Shown here: piece by piece, positions 7,291 to 16,439 of the stretch | Position numbering within the stretch: the stretch's first letter is position 1 | Layout: every line of letters starts with the position of its first letter | DNA from: Martinezella hainanensis | GTDB lineage: Bacteria; Pseudomonadota; Alphaproteobacteria; Rhizobiales; Rhizobiaceae | Assembly (NCBI RefSeq): GCF_900094555.1 | Contig: NZ_FMAC01000004.1 | Coordinates: 310,001-374,000, forward strand | Length of the DNA stretch: 64,000 nt | Reading direction: 5' to 3' | Program-made: the position numbers and the translations under genes | Notes under the pieces: generated by a model | The model's database searches: none | Seen by the model: the letters and a program-made list of their open reading frames with translations, nothing else | What the model was told of the DNA's origin: nothing

Positions 7291-8592
7291 ATGATCCATC
7301 TACGTGGGGCCAAGGCCCTTCGCATCGCTGCTATTGCCGCCACGACCGGACTGGCGATTCTGGCGGGCGCAACTGGCGCTGCCGCCGATACCGTCGTCAA
7401 ATGGCTGCATCTGGAAACCGATCCGAACTATGTCGCCGTCTGGCGCAAGATCGCGGACCAGTATGAGGCCAAGCATCCCGGCACGAAGATCGAGATGCAG
7501 TTCCTGGCCAACGAAGCGTTCAAGGCAAAGCTGCCGACGCTCTTGCAATCGAAGGACGCTCCCGATTTCTTCTTCAGCTGGGGCGGCGGCGTCTTGAAGC
7601 AACAGCAGCAGACCGGCACGCTGCTGGATCTGACTGCGGCGATGAACGCCAAGGATGGCGCCTGGCTGAAGAGCTACAATCAGGCGGCCGTCAAGGGCCT
7701 GACCTTCGACAACAAGATCAGTGCTGTACCCTACAAGCTCGGCACGGTTTCCTTCTTCTATAACAAGGCGTTGTTCGCCAAGGCCGGCGTCGATGCGAGC
7801 GCGATCAAGACCTGGGACGATTATCTGGCCGCGGTCAAGAAGATCAAGGATGCCGGCATCGCGCCGATCGCCGGAGGCGGCGGCGAGAAGTGGCCGATCC
7901 ATTTCTACTGGAGCTATCTGGTGATGCGCGACGGCGGTCAGCAGGTCTTCAACGACGCCAAGAACGGCAAGGGCAACGGCTTCAACGATCCCTCGATCAT
8001 CAAGGCCGGCGAACAGCTTGCCGCGCTTGGCAAGCTCGAACCCTTCCAGCCCGGCTATCTCGGCACCACCTGGCCGCAGGCGCTCGGGGTCTTCGGCGAC
8101 GGCAAGGCTGCGATGATCCTCGGCTTCGAAAATACGGTTGCCAACCAGCGCACCAATTCCGGCGACGGCAAAGGTCAGGCGGATGACAATATCGGGCGGT
8201 TCGCCTTCCCGGCCGTGACCGGCGGTGCGGGCCTCCCGACCGATACGCTCGGCGGCCTGAACGGCTGGGCCGTCACCAAGAAGGCGCCGCCCGAGGCGCT
8301 CGATTTCCTCGCCTACCTGACCAATGCCGAAAACGAGCGCACCATGGCGCAAGCCGGCATGATCATCCCGGTTGCCGTCGGCGCCGAAGACGGCGTCAAG
8401 GGTCCGCTGATGCACGAGGCAGCCGACCAGCTGGCGCATTCGACCTGGCACCAGAATTTCTTCGACCAGGATCTCGGCCCCTCCGTTGGCCGCGTCGTCA
8501 ACGATGTGGCTGTTGGCATCGTCTCCGGCCAGATCACTCCGAAGGATGGCGCGCAGCAGGTCCAGGACGCCTTCGAACAGGACCAGCTCTAG
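7291..8592 (+). CDS. Sugar ABC transporter substrate-binding protein
   Basis: 433-residue periplasmic protein of the family 1 extracellular solute-binding proteins. A signal peptide spans about 1-32, with probable cleavage after GAAA before DTVVKWLHLE. The mature part shows DAPDFFFSWGGG and the hinge region VPYKLGTVSFFYNKALF. A GGGAGGAG site lies 7-8 bp before the ATG. First gene of a four-gene importer operon; a terminator-like hairpin directly after it probably raises its expression relative to the permeases. The substrate is unknown; the neighbouring ThuA and Gfo/Idh genes suggest a disaccharide or modified sugar. Confidence 0.9.
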   Translation: MIHLRGAKALRIAAIAATTGLAILAGATGAAADTVVKWLHLETDPNYVAVWRKIADQYEAKHPGTKIEMQFLANEAFKAKLPTLLQSKDAPDFFFSWGGGVLKQQQQTGTLLDLTAAMNAKDGAWLKSYNQAAVKGLTFDNKISAVPYKLGTVSFFYNKALFAKAGVDASAIKTWDDYLAAVKKIKDAGIAPIAGGGGEKWPIHFYWSYLVMRDGGQQVFNDAKNGKGNGFNDPSIIKAGEQLAALGKLEPFQPGYLGTTWPQALGVFGDGKAAMILGFENTVANQRTNSGDGKGQADDNIGRFAFPAVTGGAGLPTDTLGGLNGWAVTKKAPPEALDFLAYLTNAENERTMAQAGMIIPVAVGAEDGVKGPLMHEAADQLAHSTWHQNFFDQDLGPSVGRVVNDVAVGIVSGQITPKDGAQQVQDAFEQDQL

Positions 8593-8598
8593 CGGCAT

Positions 8599-8638
8599 CC
8601 GGCGCCGGCCGCTCCCTTGTGCCGGCGCCGGTTTTTCT
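8599..8638 (+). terminator. Attenuator-like hairpin between binding-protein and permease genes
   Basis: A perfect 10-bp stem CCGGCGCCGG (8599-8608 and 8622-8631) with a 13-nt loop is followed by TTTTTCTTT. This is a textbook intrinsic terminator shape placed 6 bp after the binding-protein stop and within the operon, so partial termination is likely. Confidence 0.75.
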
Positions 8639-8664
8639 TTGAACTGTAATTGTCGAGACTGCCC

Positions 8665-9603
8665 ATGACCGATGTCAGCGCTACGACCACTATGCCCTCT
8701 GTCGCAAGAGCGAGACCCGCAGCGAAGCGAAAATCACCGGCTGCGCGCGGCCGCCTGCCCGTTATCCTGCTGTTTTTGCCGCCTGCGCTGCTGCTTTTCA
8801 CCATCTTCGTCATCCTGCCGATGGGGGAAGCGGCCTGGTACAGCCTCTATCGCTGGAGCGGCTATGGCCTGCCGACCGAATTCGTGGGTCTGCGCAATTT
8901 CCAGGTGCTGTTCAAGAACGGCGCCTTCCTGACGTCGCTCAAAAACAATGCTTTGATCATCGTCGTATCGATCGCGATCCAGGTGCCGCTCGCCATCTGG
9001 CTGGCGACGATGCTGGCGCACCGCATTCGCGGCGTCGTGCTCTTCCGGCTGATCTTCTTCCTGCCTTACGTGCTGGCCGAAGTGGCTGCCGGTCTCATCT
9101 GGCGCTTCGTCTATGACGGCGATTATGGCCTGTTTGCTGCGATCGCGCATTTCCTCGGTACGCCGACGCCTTACGTGCTCGCAGACAAGGATCTGGCGAT
9201 GTATGCCGTGCTCGGCGTCATCGTGTGGAAATATTTCGGCTTTCACATGATGCTTTTCATCGCCGGCATGCAGTCGCTCGACAAGAGCGTCTTGGAGGCA
9301 GCCGAAATCGACGGCGCCACAGGCTGGCAGAAGTTCCGCTATGTGACGCTGCCGCTGCTCGGCTCGACGCTGCGCCTTTCCGTCTTCTTCGCCGTCGTCG
9401 GATCGCTGCAGCTCTTCGACATGATCATGCCGCTCACCGGCGGCGGCCCGTTCAACTCGACCCAGACGATGGTGACCTTCCTCTACAATTTCGGCGTCAC
9501 CCGCATGCAGGTCGGCCTCGGCAGCGCCGTCGGTGTCGTGCTGTTCGTGATCTGCGTCACCCTCGCCTTCGGCTACAAACGGATATTTATGCGCAATGAC
9601 TGA
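8665..9603 (+). CDS. Sugar ABC transporter permease, MalF type
   Basis: 312 residues from ATG 8665; an in-frame TTG at 8650 is a less likely start and neither has a strong ribosome site. The N-terminus is basic and Ala-rich up to residue 35, then helices follow, the first being VILLFLPPALLLFTIFVILP. The EAA loop appears as LEAAEIDGATGWQKFRYVTLP near residues 211-231, and TGGGPFNST follows. Inner-membrane channel subunit working with the permease at 9596 and the ATPase at 10568; it overlaps the next gene by 8 bp. Confidence 0.9.
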   Translation: MTDVSATTTMPSVARARPAAKRKSPAARGRLPVILLFLPPALLLFTIFVILPMGEAAWYSLYRWSGYGLPTEFVGLRNFQVLFKNGAFLTSLKNNALIIVVSIAIQVPLAIWLATMLAHRIRGVVLFRLIFFLPYVLAEVAAGLIWRFVYDGDYGLFAAIAHFLGTPTPYVLADKDLAMYAVLGVIVWKYFGFHMMLFIAGMQSLDKSVLEAAEIDGATGWQKFRYVTLPLLGSTLRLSVFFAVVGSLQLFDMIMPLTGGGPFNSTQTMVTFLYNFGVTRMQVGLGSAVGVVLFVICVTLAFGYKRIFMRND

Positions 9604-10444
9604 TCTGGCCTCATCCGTTCGACTGACCACCGGCACGAAGATCTATCTTTATGTGTCGCTGACCATCATTGCCGCCATCGTGCTGATCCCGCTGCTGACG
9701 ACCGCGCTCGGCGGTTTCAAGACGCTCGGCGATCTCCGCACCAATCCCTTCGGCCTGCCGGCCGAGTGGCACTTCGAGAACTATACCGGCATCCTCTTCG
9801 GTGACCGCTACTGGCGACAGATGATGAATTCCTTGATCATCGCCGTGCTCACCGTCTTCCTGACGCTGTCGGTCTCGGCCATGGCGGCCTTCGCCTTCGC
9901 GCATGTGAAATTCTTCGGCTCGAATTTCCTGCTGAACTATTTCCTCATCGGCCTGATGTTTCCGGCAGCCACAGCCATCCTGCCGCTCTTCATCCGCATC
10001 CGCGATCTCGGCCTGCTCAATACCTATTGGGGCGTGGTGCTGCCGCAGGTGGCTTTCGGCCTCGGCATGAGCATCCTGCTCTTCCGCAATTATTTTCGAA
10101 ACCTTCCGGAAGAATTGTTCCAGGCGGCGTTTGTCGACGGTTGCGGTTATATCCGCTTCTTCTGGCATATCTCGCTGCCGCTCTCGCGGCCGATCATCGC
10201 GACCGTCAGCATCATCTCCTTCGTCGGCAGCTGGAACAGCTACATCCTGCCGCTGATCATGCTGAACTCGGACTCGATCTATCCCTGGCCGCTCGGCATG
10301 ATGGTCTATAGCGGCGAATTCGGCACGGAATGGGAGCTGGTGCTCGCCTTCATCACGCTGACCATCCTGCCCACCGTCATCGTCTTCTTCCTGGCGCAGA
10401 AGCACATCATTGCCGGCCTTACCGCCGGTGCCGTGAAATCCTGA
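9596..10444 (+). CDS. Sugar ABC transporter permease, MalG type
   Basis: 282 residues with about six membrane helices. The second-permease EAA loop reads FQAAFVDGCGYIRFFWHISLP near residues 176-196, followed by the MalG-type WNSYILPL segment. The start lies inside the upstream permease gene (ATG 9596, upstream stop 9601-9603), so translation is coupled. A RIME-like repeat separates its stop from the ATPase gene. Confidence 0.9.
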   Translation: MTDLASSVRLTTGTKIYLYVSLTIIAAIVLIPLLTTALGGFKTLGDLRTNPFGLPAEWHFENYTGILFGDRYWRQMMNSLIIAVLTVFLTLSVSAMAAFAFAHVKFFGSNFLLNYFLIGLMFPAATAILPLFIRIRDLGLLNTYWGVVLPQVAFGLGMSILLFRNYFRNLPEELFQAAFVDGCGYIRFFWHISLPLSRPIIATVSIISFVGSWNSYILPLIMLNSDSIYPWPLGMMVYSGEFGTEWELVLAFITLTILPTVIVFFLAQKHIIAGLTAGAVKS

Positions 10445-10449
10445 GCCTA

Positions 10450-10546
10450 GAGCGGCTCAGCTTTTCACGGAAACTCTGAACCGCTCTATCTCTTTGTTTT
10501 TCGCAATTCCGGACGGAAAACCGCTACGCACTTTTCCTGGAATTGC
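10450..10546. repeat. RIME-like palindromic repeat, copy B
   Basis: Same two-palindrome unit and orientation as copy A: GAGCGGCTCAG...CTGAACCGCTC, then GCAATTCCGGACGG...CCTGGAATTGC. It is inserted inside the importer operon, between the second permease and the ATPase gene, where its stems will be transcribed. Confidence 0.85.
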
Positions 10547-10567
10547 TCTCATCGGAGCACAAACAAC

Positions 10568-11638
10568 ATGGCATCCGTCGAACTGCACAACATCCACAAG
10601 GCCTATGGGGCGCTCACCGTCATCCACGACATCTCGCTTTCGATCGAGGACGGCGAGTTCATCGCACTCGTCGGCCCCTCCGGCTGCGGCAAGTCCACGC
10701 TGCTGCGGATGATCGCAGGCCTGGAAGAAATCACCGATGGCGACGTGTCGATCGGTGGGCAGGTGGTGAATTCCATGACGCCGCGAGAGCGCAACATCGC
10801 CATGGTCTTCCAGTCCTACGCGCTCTACCCGCATATGACTGTTGCCGAGAATATGGGCTTCAACCTGAAGCTCTCGGGCGAGACCAAGCAGACCATCGAA
10901 CAGCGGGTCAATGAAGCTGCGCGCATGCTCGATCTCACCAAACTGCTCGACCGCAAGCCGGCGCAGCTATCCGGCGGCCAGCGCCAGCGTGTCGCCATGG
11001 GCCGCGCCATCGTGCGTAACCCGGCGGTCTTCCTGTTCGACGAGCCGCTCTCCAATCTCGATGCGAAGCTGCGCGTGCAGATGCGCTCCGAAATCAAGGC
11101 GTTGCATCAGAAGGTGCAGACCACCTCGATCTACGTCACCCACGACCAGATCGAGGCGATGACGCTTGCCGACCGTATCGTGGTGCTGAACCAGGGCAAG
11201 ATCGAGCAGCAGGGCACGCCGATCGAGCTTTACCGCAAGCCGGCCAATCTCTTCGTTGCCGGCTTCATCGGCTCGCCGGCCATGAACTTCCTCGACGGTA
11301 CCGTCGAGGGCGTCGATGGTGCGCCGGCCGTGCGGTTGAAGGACAGCACGCCGATCCGCATCGCTGGCGAACGCAAGGTGAAGGCAGGCCAGAGCGTGAA
11401 GGTTGGTCTCAGGCCCGAGCATCTGAGCCTTGCAAGCGGCGGATCGCCGCTCACCGGCCAGACATTGCTGGTCGAGCCGACCGGCGCGCAGACGCATGTG
11501 CTCTTCGACCTTGCCGGCGAGCAGGTGACGGCCGTCGTCGATGGCGAGGCGCCGGTGCGCTATGGCCAGCCCCTGAACGTCTCGGTGAGCCCGGAGCAGG
11601 TCTACGTCTTCGATGCGTCGAGCGGTCTTGCGCTTTAG
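10568..11638 (+). CDS. Sugar ABC transporter ATP-binding protein (MsmK/UgpC/MalK type)
   Basis: 356 residues. Walker A GPSGCGKST is near 37-45, signature LSGGQRQRV near 133-141, Walker B with LFDEPLSNLD, H-loop in VTHDQIEAMT. The C-terminal half (from about 235) is the TOBE/OB-fold regulatory domain of CUT1 sugar importers, with GLRPEHL. It should form the homodimer energising the permeases at 8665 and 9596. It ends in a 4-bp tail-to-tail overlap with the DUF427 gene on the other strand. Confidence 0.92.
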   Translation: MASVELHNIHKAYGALTVIHDISLSIEDGEFIALVGPSGCGKSTLLRMIAGLEEITDGDVSIGGQVVNSMTPRERNIAMVFQSYALYPHMTVAENMGFNLKLSGETKQTIEQRVNEAARMLDLTKLLDRKPAQLSGGQRQRVAMGRAIVRNPAVFLFDEPLSNLDAKLRVQMRSEIKALHQKVQTTSIYVTHDQIEAMTLADRIVVLNQGKIEQQGTPIELYRKPANLFVAGFIGSPAMNFLDGTVEGVDGAPAVRLKDSTPIRIAGERKVKAGQSVKVGLRPEHLSLASGGSPLTGQTLLVEPTGAQTHVLFDLAGEQVTAVVDGEAPVRYGQPLNVSVSPEQVYVFDASSGLAL

Positions 11639-12012
11639 GTGACGATGTCGATCGAATCGACGCGATCGGGATAGAAGGCCATGTAATCCTTGATCTGGCT
11701 GACCGCAGGATAGGGGTTCTCGTAGCTCCAGATGGCGTTCACCGAACGCTCGCCGCCGGCCGGGATGCTGTAATAGGAGCATTCGCCCTTGTAGGGGCAG
11801 TAGGTCTCGTGACTGGTCTTCTGCAGTGACGCCATGTCGACATCCCTGCGGGGAATATAGAGCACGGCGGGGTAGGAGGCTTCCTTGAGCGACAGCGCCT
11901 CGTGCGTATCGGCGATCACCTTGCCGGCGACGGAAACGGTGACATGCGCGCGCTTTTCCTCGATCGTGATCGGATGATCGGGGCCGGGGATCTTGACCAG
12001 CTTTTCGGGCAT
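11635..12012 (-). CDS. DUF427 domain protein
   Basis: 125 residues from the ATG at 12012, which has a GAGGAGAG site; the open frame upstream runs into repeat DNA and is not coding. The protein shows the DUF427 core: beta-rich N-half with HVTVSVAGKVIADT, then YIPRRDV, then the conserved TYCPYKGECSYYSI and WSYENPYP. Members are small cytoplasmic all-beta proteins of unknown function. It is convergent with the sugar ATPase gene and appears to be a single-gene unit. Confidence 0.85.
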   Translation of the reverse strand: MPEKLVKIPGPDHPITIEEKRAHVTVSVAGKVIADTHEALSLKEASYPAVLYIPRRDVDMASLQKTSHETYCPYKGECSYYSIPAGGERSVNAIWSYENPYPAVSQIKDYMAFYPDRVDSIDIVT

Positions 12013-12076
12013 TCTTGCTCTCCTCAGCTTTGATGACAGTCGGCGGAGTTCGATTTTGTCTTGCTTGTGTGTCCGG

Positions 12077-12213
12077 CCCCTCACCCCAACCCTCTCCCCG
12101 CATCGCGGGGAGAGGGGGCTTTGCGGCGGGAACAACCCCGGTGAAACAGCATGCCGTATTGCGCGATCGTTCCCTCTCCCCGTCTCAACGGAGAGAGGGT
12201 TAGGGTGAGGGGC
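12077..12213. repeat. Pair of CCTCTCCCCG palindromic repeats
   Basis: Two inverted copies of the unit CTCACCCCAACCCTCTCCCC...GGGGAGAGGG, one at 12077-12116 and one at 12172-12213 (ending GAGAGGGTTAGGGTGAGGGG), face each other across 55 bp. The same element recurs at 36758-36893 and 60904-61071, always in intergenic DNA. It is a common proteobacterial REP/BIME-like repeat. Confidence 0.8.
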
Positions 12214-12291
12214 GAAGCACGAAACTGCGGTAACAGGAAACTCGCCTGACATTCTCAGTTCAAATGCATATAGGAAGCGTCCTGCCGATTA

Positions 12292-12924
12292 TCAGGTCTC
12301 TCGCGGCACCCGTGTTGTCGGGGCACCCCAGCGCAGGCCGTCCATCAACAGGCGCACGAGGCGGCGGGAGCGGTCGTACCATTCGGGCGAGCTGGGCATG
12401 GAATAGGTGCCGGAAAGCGCGTGCAGCACATCGGTACTGTCGACATCGGTGCGGATCGAGCCGGCGGCGACTGCACGGTCGATCAGGCCTGAGAGCACGA
12501 CCGGCACCTTGCCGTAACTATCGGCGAAGAGCTTGGAATTGCTGCTGATGAGGATGCGCAGGCTGTCGGCCATGCCGCGTTTCGTGGCGATATATCCGAC
12601 GAAACGGTTCATCCATTCCTCGAGAGCCTCATCGGGCGCACGCTCGCGCGAAAGCTCTTCGGCGGCATCGCAAAGCGCTTCGACTTCGTGGTGGTAAACC
12701 GCCTCCACCAGATGTTCGCGGCTCGGGAAATGGCGGTAGAGCGTTCCGATCCCGACATCCGCACGCCGGGCTATGTCTTCCAGGGAGGCGGCGGTGCCGT
12801 GGCTGGCGAAGGCTTGTGCTGCAACTTCGATCAACTTGTCATAGTTGCGTCGCGCGTCGGCGCGCAGACGCCTGCTTTCATTCGGCAGCATAGGCTTTGG
12901 TTCCGGCAACGGCTTGCGCGCCAA
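12292..12924 (-). CDS. TetR/AcrR family transcriptional regulator
   Basis: 210 residues; an internal start at the Met before LPNESRRLR (residue 13) is also possible. The N-terminal HTH is clear: AAQAFASHGTAASLEDIARR and then VGIGTLYRHFPSREHLVEAVY (about 36-77). The C-terminal ligand domain is of the SCO-type TetR C-terminal class common next to oxidoreductase genes. It follows the M23 gene on the same strand by 140 bp. No divergent target gene is present, so its target is unknown. Confidence 0.85.
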   Translation of the reverse strand: MARKPLPEPKPMLPNESRRLRADARRNYDKLIEVAAQAFASHGTAASLEDIARRADVGIGTLYRHFPSREHLVEAVYHHEVEALCDAAEELSRERAPDEALEEWMNRFVGYIATKRGMADSLRILISSNSKLFADSYGKVPVVLSGLIDRAVAAGSIRTDVDSTDVLHALSGTYSMPSSPEWYDRSRRLVRLLMDGLRWGAPTTRVPRET

Positions 12925-13064
12925 TTTCTGCTCCTTGCGGATTGCCGCGTGACGATATCCTCTCCGCGGCGAGGTACCGGAAGATTGTTATCGCATTCGC
13001 TATCGAGGCGCCATTGTCGACTGCGGGAATCGGGAAGGGCGTCTGCGTGCGCGTTCCGGTTGGC

Positions 13065-14948
13065 TTACGGAGACGGTGCGCCGAAATGGTTCGGTCCCGG
13101 GCCTGGTGCAAAGGCCGGCCCAAGGCTTGGTCCAAAATCAGCCCCCGAATTCGGCCCGAAGCTTGGGCCTTGCTCGAAATTGGCGAAGGGGGTGGGCGGA
13201 TTGTCGCGAGCCGGGGGAACGTCGAGGTAGCTCATGATGTTCTCGACATGGTTGACCTGCGAGCGCAGGCTGTCGAGCGACTTGCCGGTCAGATTGGTGC
13301 CGGCCGGCAGTTGCGCCGTCAGCGGGTTTTCGTAACGGCCATTGACGCGCAGCTCGTAATAGAGATGCGGGCCGGTGGAATAGCCGGTGGAGCCGACATA
13401 GGCGATGACCTGACCTTGGGTGACGCGCTGGCCGACCCGCAGATCCGACGGCGTTGCCGAAATATGGGCATAGGTGGTTTCGTAGCCGCCGTCGTGACGG
13501 ATGCGGACATATTTGCCGTAGCCGGTTTCCCAGGAGATCTTCTCGACGACACCATCGCCGGCGGCCTGTATGGGGCTGCCCATCGGTGCGCGGAAATCGA
13601 CGCCGTTGTGGAATTTCTTCACACCCAGGATCGGGTGGATACGCCAGGCAAAGCCATCGCCAAGCGTACCGTTCGGCACGGGACGATGCACTAGCGATTT
13701 TGCGATCGAGTGCCCACTTTCGTCGTAGAATTCCGAGGGGCCTTCGCCTTCGTTCTTGTGCAGGTAGAAGCGATGCGTGTCGCCATCGGCATGGAATTCG
13801 ATGAACATCAACTCGCTGCGGCCGTCGTCCGCCTTGCGGAAGAGCAGGTCGACGCTGTCGGGAGCATCCTCGATGCTGGTAAGCGAAATGCCCTTGGCCT
13901 TGGCGAGCTTGATGAGCTGCGAGGCACATTCCTTGGTCAGGCCGGCTCTTTCGAGCTTGTCGCTGACTGCCCGCTCGTTGCTCTCGTCGACACCCTTCAA
14001 ATCGACTGCGGCAACCTCCGTCGAGGACGGAGCGTCGGCCTGGCTTTCGCTGTAGAGCGTGGAAAACAGCCTGTCATTGGCCATCGGAACGAAGCCATTG
14101 GCATCGTCGCGAGCGACGACGCGCTCCGGTGTCTTGTCGCCGCTGAGACGGGCCATGATCAGCTTCGGGCGGGCATTGGGGCCTTTCTTCTCAAGCAGCA
14201 GTTCCAGGCTGTCGCCGGGGGAAACCGTATCGGTCTCCAGGGCGCGCTGCAACTCGTCGCCGGCATCGCTGCCGAGGCCCGCAGAGGCCAGGATGTCCTG
14301 CAGATCCTGCTTGTCCTTCGGCATGGATACGAGCCTGTGAAACTCGCGGCCGGCTTCGCCTGTCGTTGCGCGCGATACGCTGACGTTCAGCGGCACACCG
14401 CGAACCGGAAAGCGGGAGCGGCGCACGGCATCATAATGCGTGGTCTGCGGATAGATGCCGTGGCGGATATCGGAAAGCGATGGCGGCGAGAATACCACGT
14501 TGTCGGCGCGCTCGTCGCCATAGGAGGCATTGATGGCGCCCGCGCCGTCGCGTGCCAGGGCGGTTTCATCGGATTTGAAGACCAGCGTCGTGCGATGATA
14601 GGTGAAGATGCGTGTTTCGCCGCTGGACAGCTTCTCTGCCACTTGAGCAAAGCGGGAACCGTCGAAACGCTGTTTTGTGGCCAGCCGGCTGGCTTTGCGC
14701 ATGGCTGGCTGAGGACGCGCGAGCTGGGCAGTGCGCACCGGCGTTGCCCGCTCGATCGTGTTACGCGCCAGCAAGGGATAGAGCACCGTGGCGAGCAGGC
14801 CGAAGGATGCAGTGCCTGCCAGACCAATGACGATCAGGTGACGCAGATGGGCGGAACGCGGCAGAAATGGAATGTGAAAATCATGATGCGGCCGCGCCTG
14901 GATGGCAGCCTCTGCAGGAAATTGAACGCGCAATGGACTTTCGGCCAT
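13065..14948 (-). CDS. M23 (LytM) family peptidase-like protein with altered zinc ligand
   Basis: 627 residues: a short cytoplasmic N-terminus, one membrane helix (about 36-60, LIVIGLAGTASFGLLATVLY), a long periplasmic region, an M23 domain at about 432-546 and a Pro/Gly tail with repeated FGP (FGPNSGADFGPSLGP). In the M23 domain H447 and D451 (FHNGVD) and H495 (TYAHIS) are present, but the HxH pair reads H-L-Y (528-530), replacing a zinc ligand by Tyr. It is therefore either a cell-wall hydrolase with an unusual site or a non-catalytic amidase activator like EnvC/NlpD. Start codon chosen as first in frame. Confidence 0.85.
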   Translation of the reverse strand: MAESPLRVQFPAEAAIQARPHHDFHIPFLPRSAHLRHLIVIGLAGTASFGLLATVLYPLLARNTIERATPVRTAQLARPQPAMRKASRLATKQRFDGSRFAQVAEKLSSGETRIFTYHRTTLVFKSDETALARDGAGAINASYGDERADNVVFSPPSLSDIRHGIYPQTTHYDAVRRSRFPVRGVPLNVSVSRATTGEAGREFHRLVSMPKDKQDLQDILASAGLGSDAGDELQRALETDTVSPGDSLELLLEKKGPNARPKLIMARLSGDKTPERVVARDDANGFVPMANDRLFSTLYSESQADAPSSTEVAAVDLKGVDESNERAVSDKLERAGLTKECASQLIKLAKAKGISLTSIEDAPDSVDLLFRKADDGRSELMFIEFHADGDTHRFYLHKNEGEGPSEFYDESGHSIAKSLVHRPVPNGTLGDGFAWRIHPILGVKKFHNGVDFRAPMGSPIQAAGDGVVEKISWETGYGKYVRIRHDGGYETTYAHISATPSDLRVGQRVTQGQVIAYVGSTGYSTGPHLYYELRVNGRYENPLTAQLPAGTNLTGKSLDSLRSQVNHVENIMSYLDVPPARDNPPTPFANFEQGPSFGPNSGADFGPSLGPAFAPGPGPNHFGAPSP

Positions 14949-15080
14949 GAAGTGAGGAACCCTGCAGATTGCGGTGGGCCCAAACTAGGGCAAATCATGG
15001 CGAAATCTAGGCAAATATTACGAGCCAGTTAATTGCCGTGATCGTCCACAGGGCGAGATTCGCGCGTTCAAGATGATTCG

Positions 15081-16439
15081 TCAACCGAAGATGGTGTCGT
15101 AGAGCAGTTTGAAGTTCAGCACCAGGATGATCGCGGCGACTGTCCAAGATAGAACGGCGATGCTTCTGGAGATGACGAAACTGCCCATTTTCTCGCGATT
15201 CGTGACGAATTGAACCAGCGGAATGACGGCAAAGGGCAATTGCATTGATAGCACGACCTGGCTCAGCACAAGCAGGTTCGCCGTGCCCTTTTCACCATAA
15301 ATAGCGGTAACGCACACAACCGGAATAATTGCGAGGCCGCGGGTCAAAAGTCGCCTTGCCCAATGCGGAATCCTGAGCCGGAGAAAGCCTTCCATCACGA
15401 TCTGGCCAGCAAGCGTCGCCGTGACGGTCGAGTTGAGGCCTGAAGCGAGCAGTGCCACGGCAAACAGCGTCGAGGCGATGCCGAGGCCGAGCAGCGGCGA
15501 CAACAGCTCGTAGGCCTGGCCGATTTCGGCGACATCGGAGTGACCGCTGGTGTGGAAGGCGGCCGCTGCGACAATCAGAATGGCGGCATTGACGAAGAGC
15601 GCCAGCATGAGGGCAACGGTGCTGTCGATCGTCGCCCATTTGATCGCATCGCGGCGACCTTCCTCGGTGCGCTTATAGGCGCGGGTCTGCACGATCGAGG
15701 AATGCAGATAGAGATTATGCGGCATGACTGTCGCGCCGATGATGCCCATGGCGATGTAGAGCATCTCGTGATTGGTGACGATTTCAGGCGAGGGGATGAA
15801 GCCTTGGAGGATCGCTGCCACCGGCGGCGCCGCGGCCGCGATCTGGATGGCAAAACAGGTGGCGATGACGATCAGCAGCGCGATGACGAAGGCTTCGAGA
15901 TAGCGGAAGCCCTTGCTCATCAGGAGCAGCAGCAGGAATGCGTCGAGCGCGGTGATCAATGCGCCGCCGATCAGCGGAATCCCGAAGAGGAGTTGCAGCG
16001 CGATAGCCGTGCCGATGACTTCGGCCAGATCACAGGCGATGATGGCGAGCTCGCAAGCCAGCCATAGCGCCAGATTGACCGGCCGCGGATAATGATCGCG
16101 ACAGGCCTGAGCGAGATCGCGGCCGGTGGCGATGCCAAGCCTTGCCGAGAGCGCCTGTAACAGGATCGCCATCAGGTTCGATAGCATGATGACAGTCAGA
16201 AGCGTGTAGCCGAACTGCGCGCCGCCGGCGAGATCGGTCGCCCAGTTGCCGGGATCCATATAGCCGACGGAAATCATGTAACCGGGGCCGACGAAAGCGA
16301 TCAGACGTCGAATCCAGCTGCCGCCATGGGGAACCTTGACCGTGGCATTGACTTCGGGAAGGCTCGGACGATCGTCCTCATCACGGTCGGCAAACTGCCA
16401 TGCGCGCCGCTGCGCCACGGCTTCCTGAACTTGCGTCAT
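15081..16439 (-). CDS. mntH: Nramp-family Mn2+/divalent metal transporter MntH
   Basis: 452-residue proton-coupled metal importer with 11 or so membrane helices. The helix-1 metal-binding motif DPGN is at 62-65 and the helix-6 motif MPHN at 239-242, both canonical for Nramp proteins. The cytoplasmic N-terminus of about 45 residues is charged. GGAG lies 7 bp upstream of the ATG. In rhizobia manganese uptake is controlled by the Fur-family regulator Mur; an inverted TGCAAT/ATTGCA pair lies upstream but is widely spaced. The gene stands alone. Confidence 0.92.
   Translation of the reverse strand: MTQVQEAVAQRRAWQFADRDEDDRPSLPEVNATVKVPHGGSWIRRLIAFVGPGYMISVGYMDPGNWATDLAGGAQFGYTLLTVIMLSNLMAILLQALSARLGIATGRDLAQACRDHYPRPVNLALWLACELAIIACDLAEVIGTAIALQLLFGIPLIGGALITALDAFLLLLLMSKGFRYLEAFVIALLIVIATCFAIQIAAAAPPVAAILQGFIPSPEIVTNHEMLYIAMGIIGATVMPHNLYLHSSIVQTRAYKRTEEGRRDAIKWATIDSTVALMLALFVNAAILIVAAAAFHTSGHSDVAEIGQAYELLSPLLGLGIASTLFAVALLASGLNSTVTATLAGQIVMEGFLRLRIPHWARRLLTRGLAIIPVVCVTAIYGEKGTANLLVLSQVVLSMQLPFAVIPLVQFVTNREKMGSFVISRSIAVLSWTVAAIILVLNFKLLYDTIFG

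Noticed and set aside
12077..12213. Facing CCTCTCCCC repeats as a possible CRISPR or mobile element
   Set aside because: Only two copies with imperfect inverted symmetry, no spacers, and the same element recurs as ordinary REP-like pairs elsewhere.
12013..12252. Upstream extension of the DUF427 gene
   Set aside because: It reads through the palindromic repeats; the ATG at 12012 has a good ribosome site and gives the normal DUF427 length.
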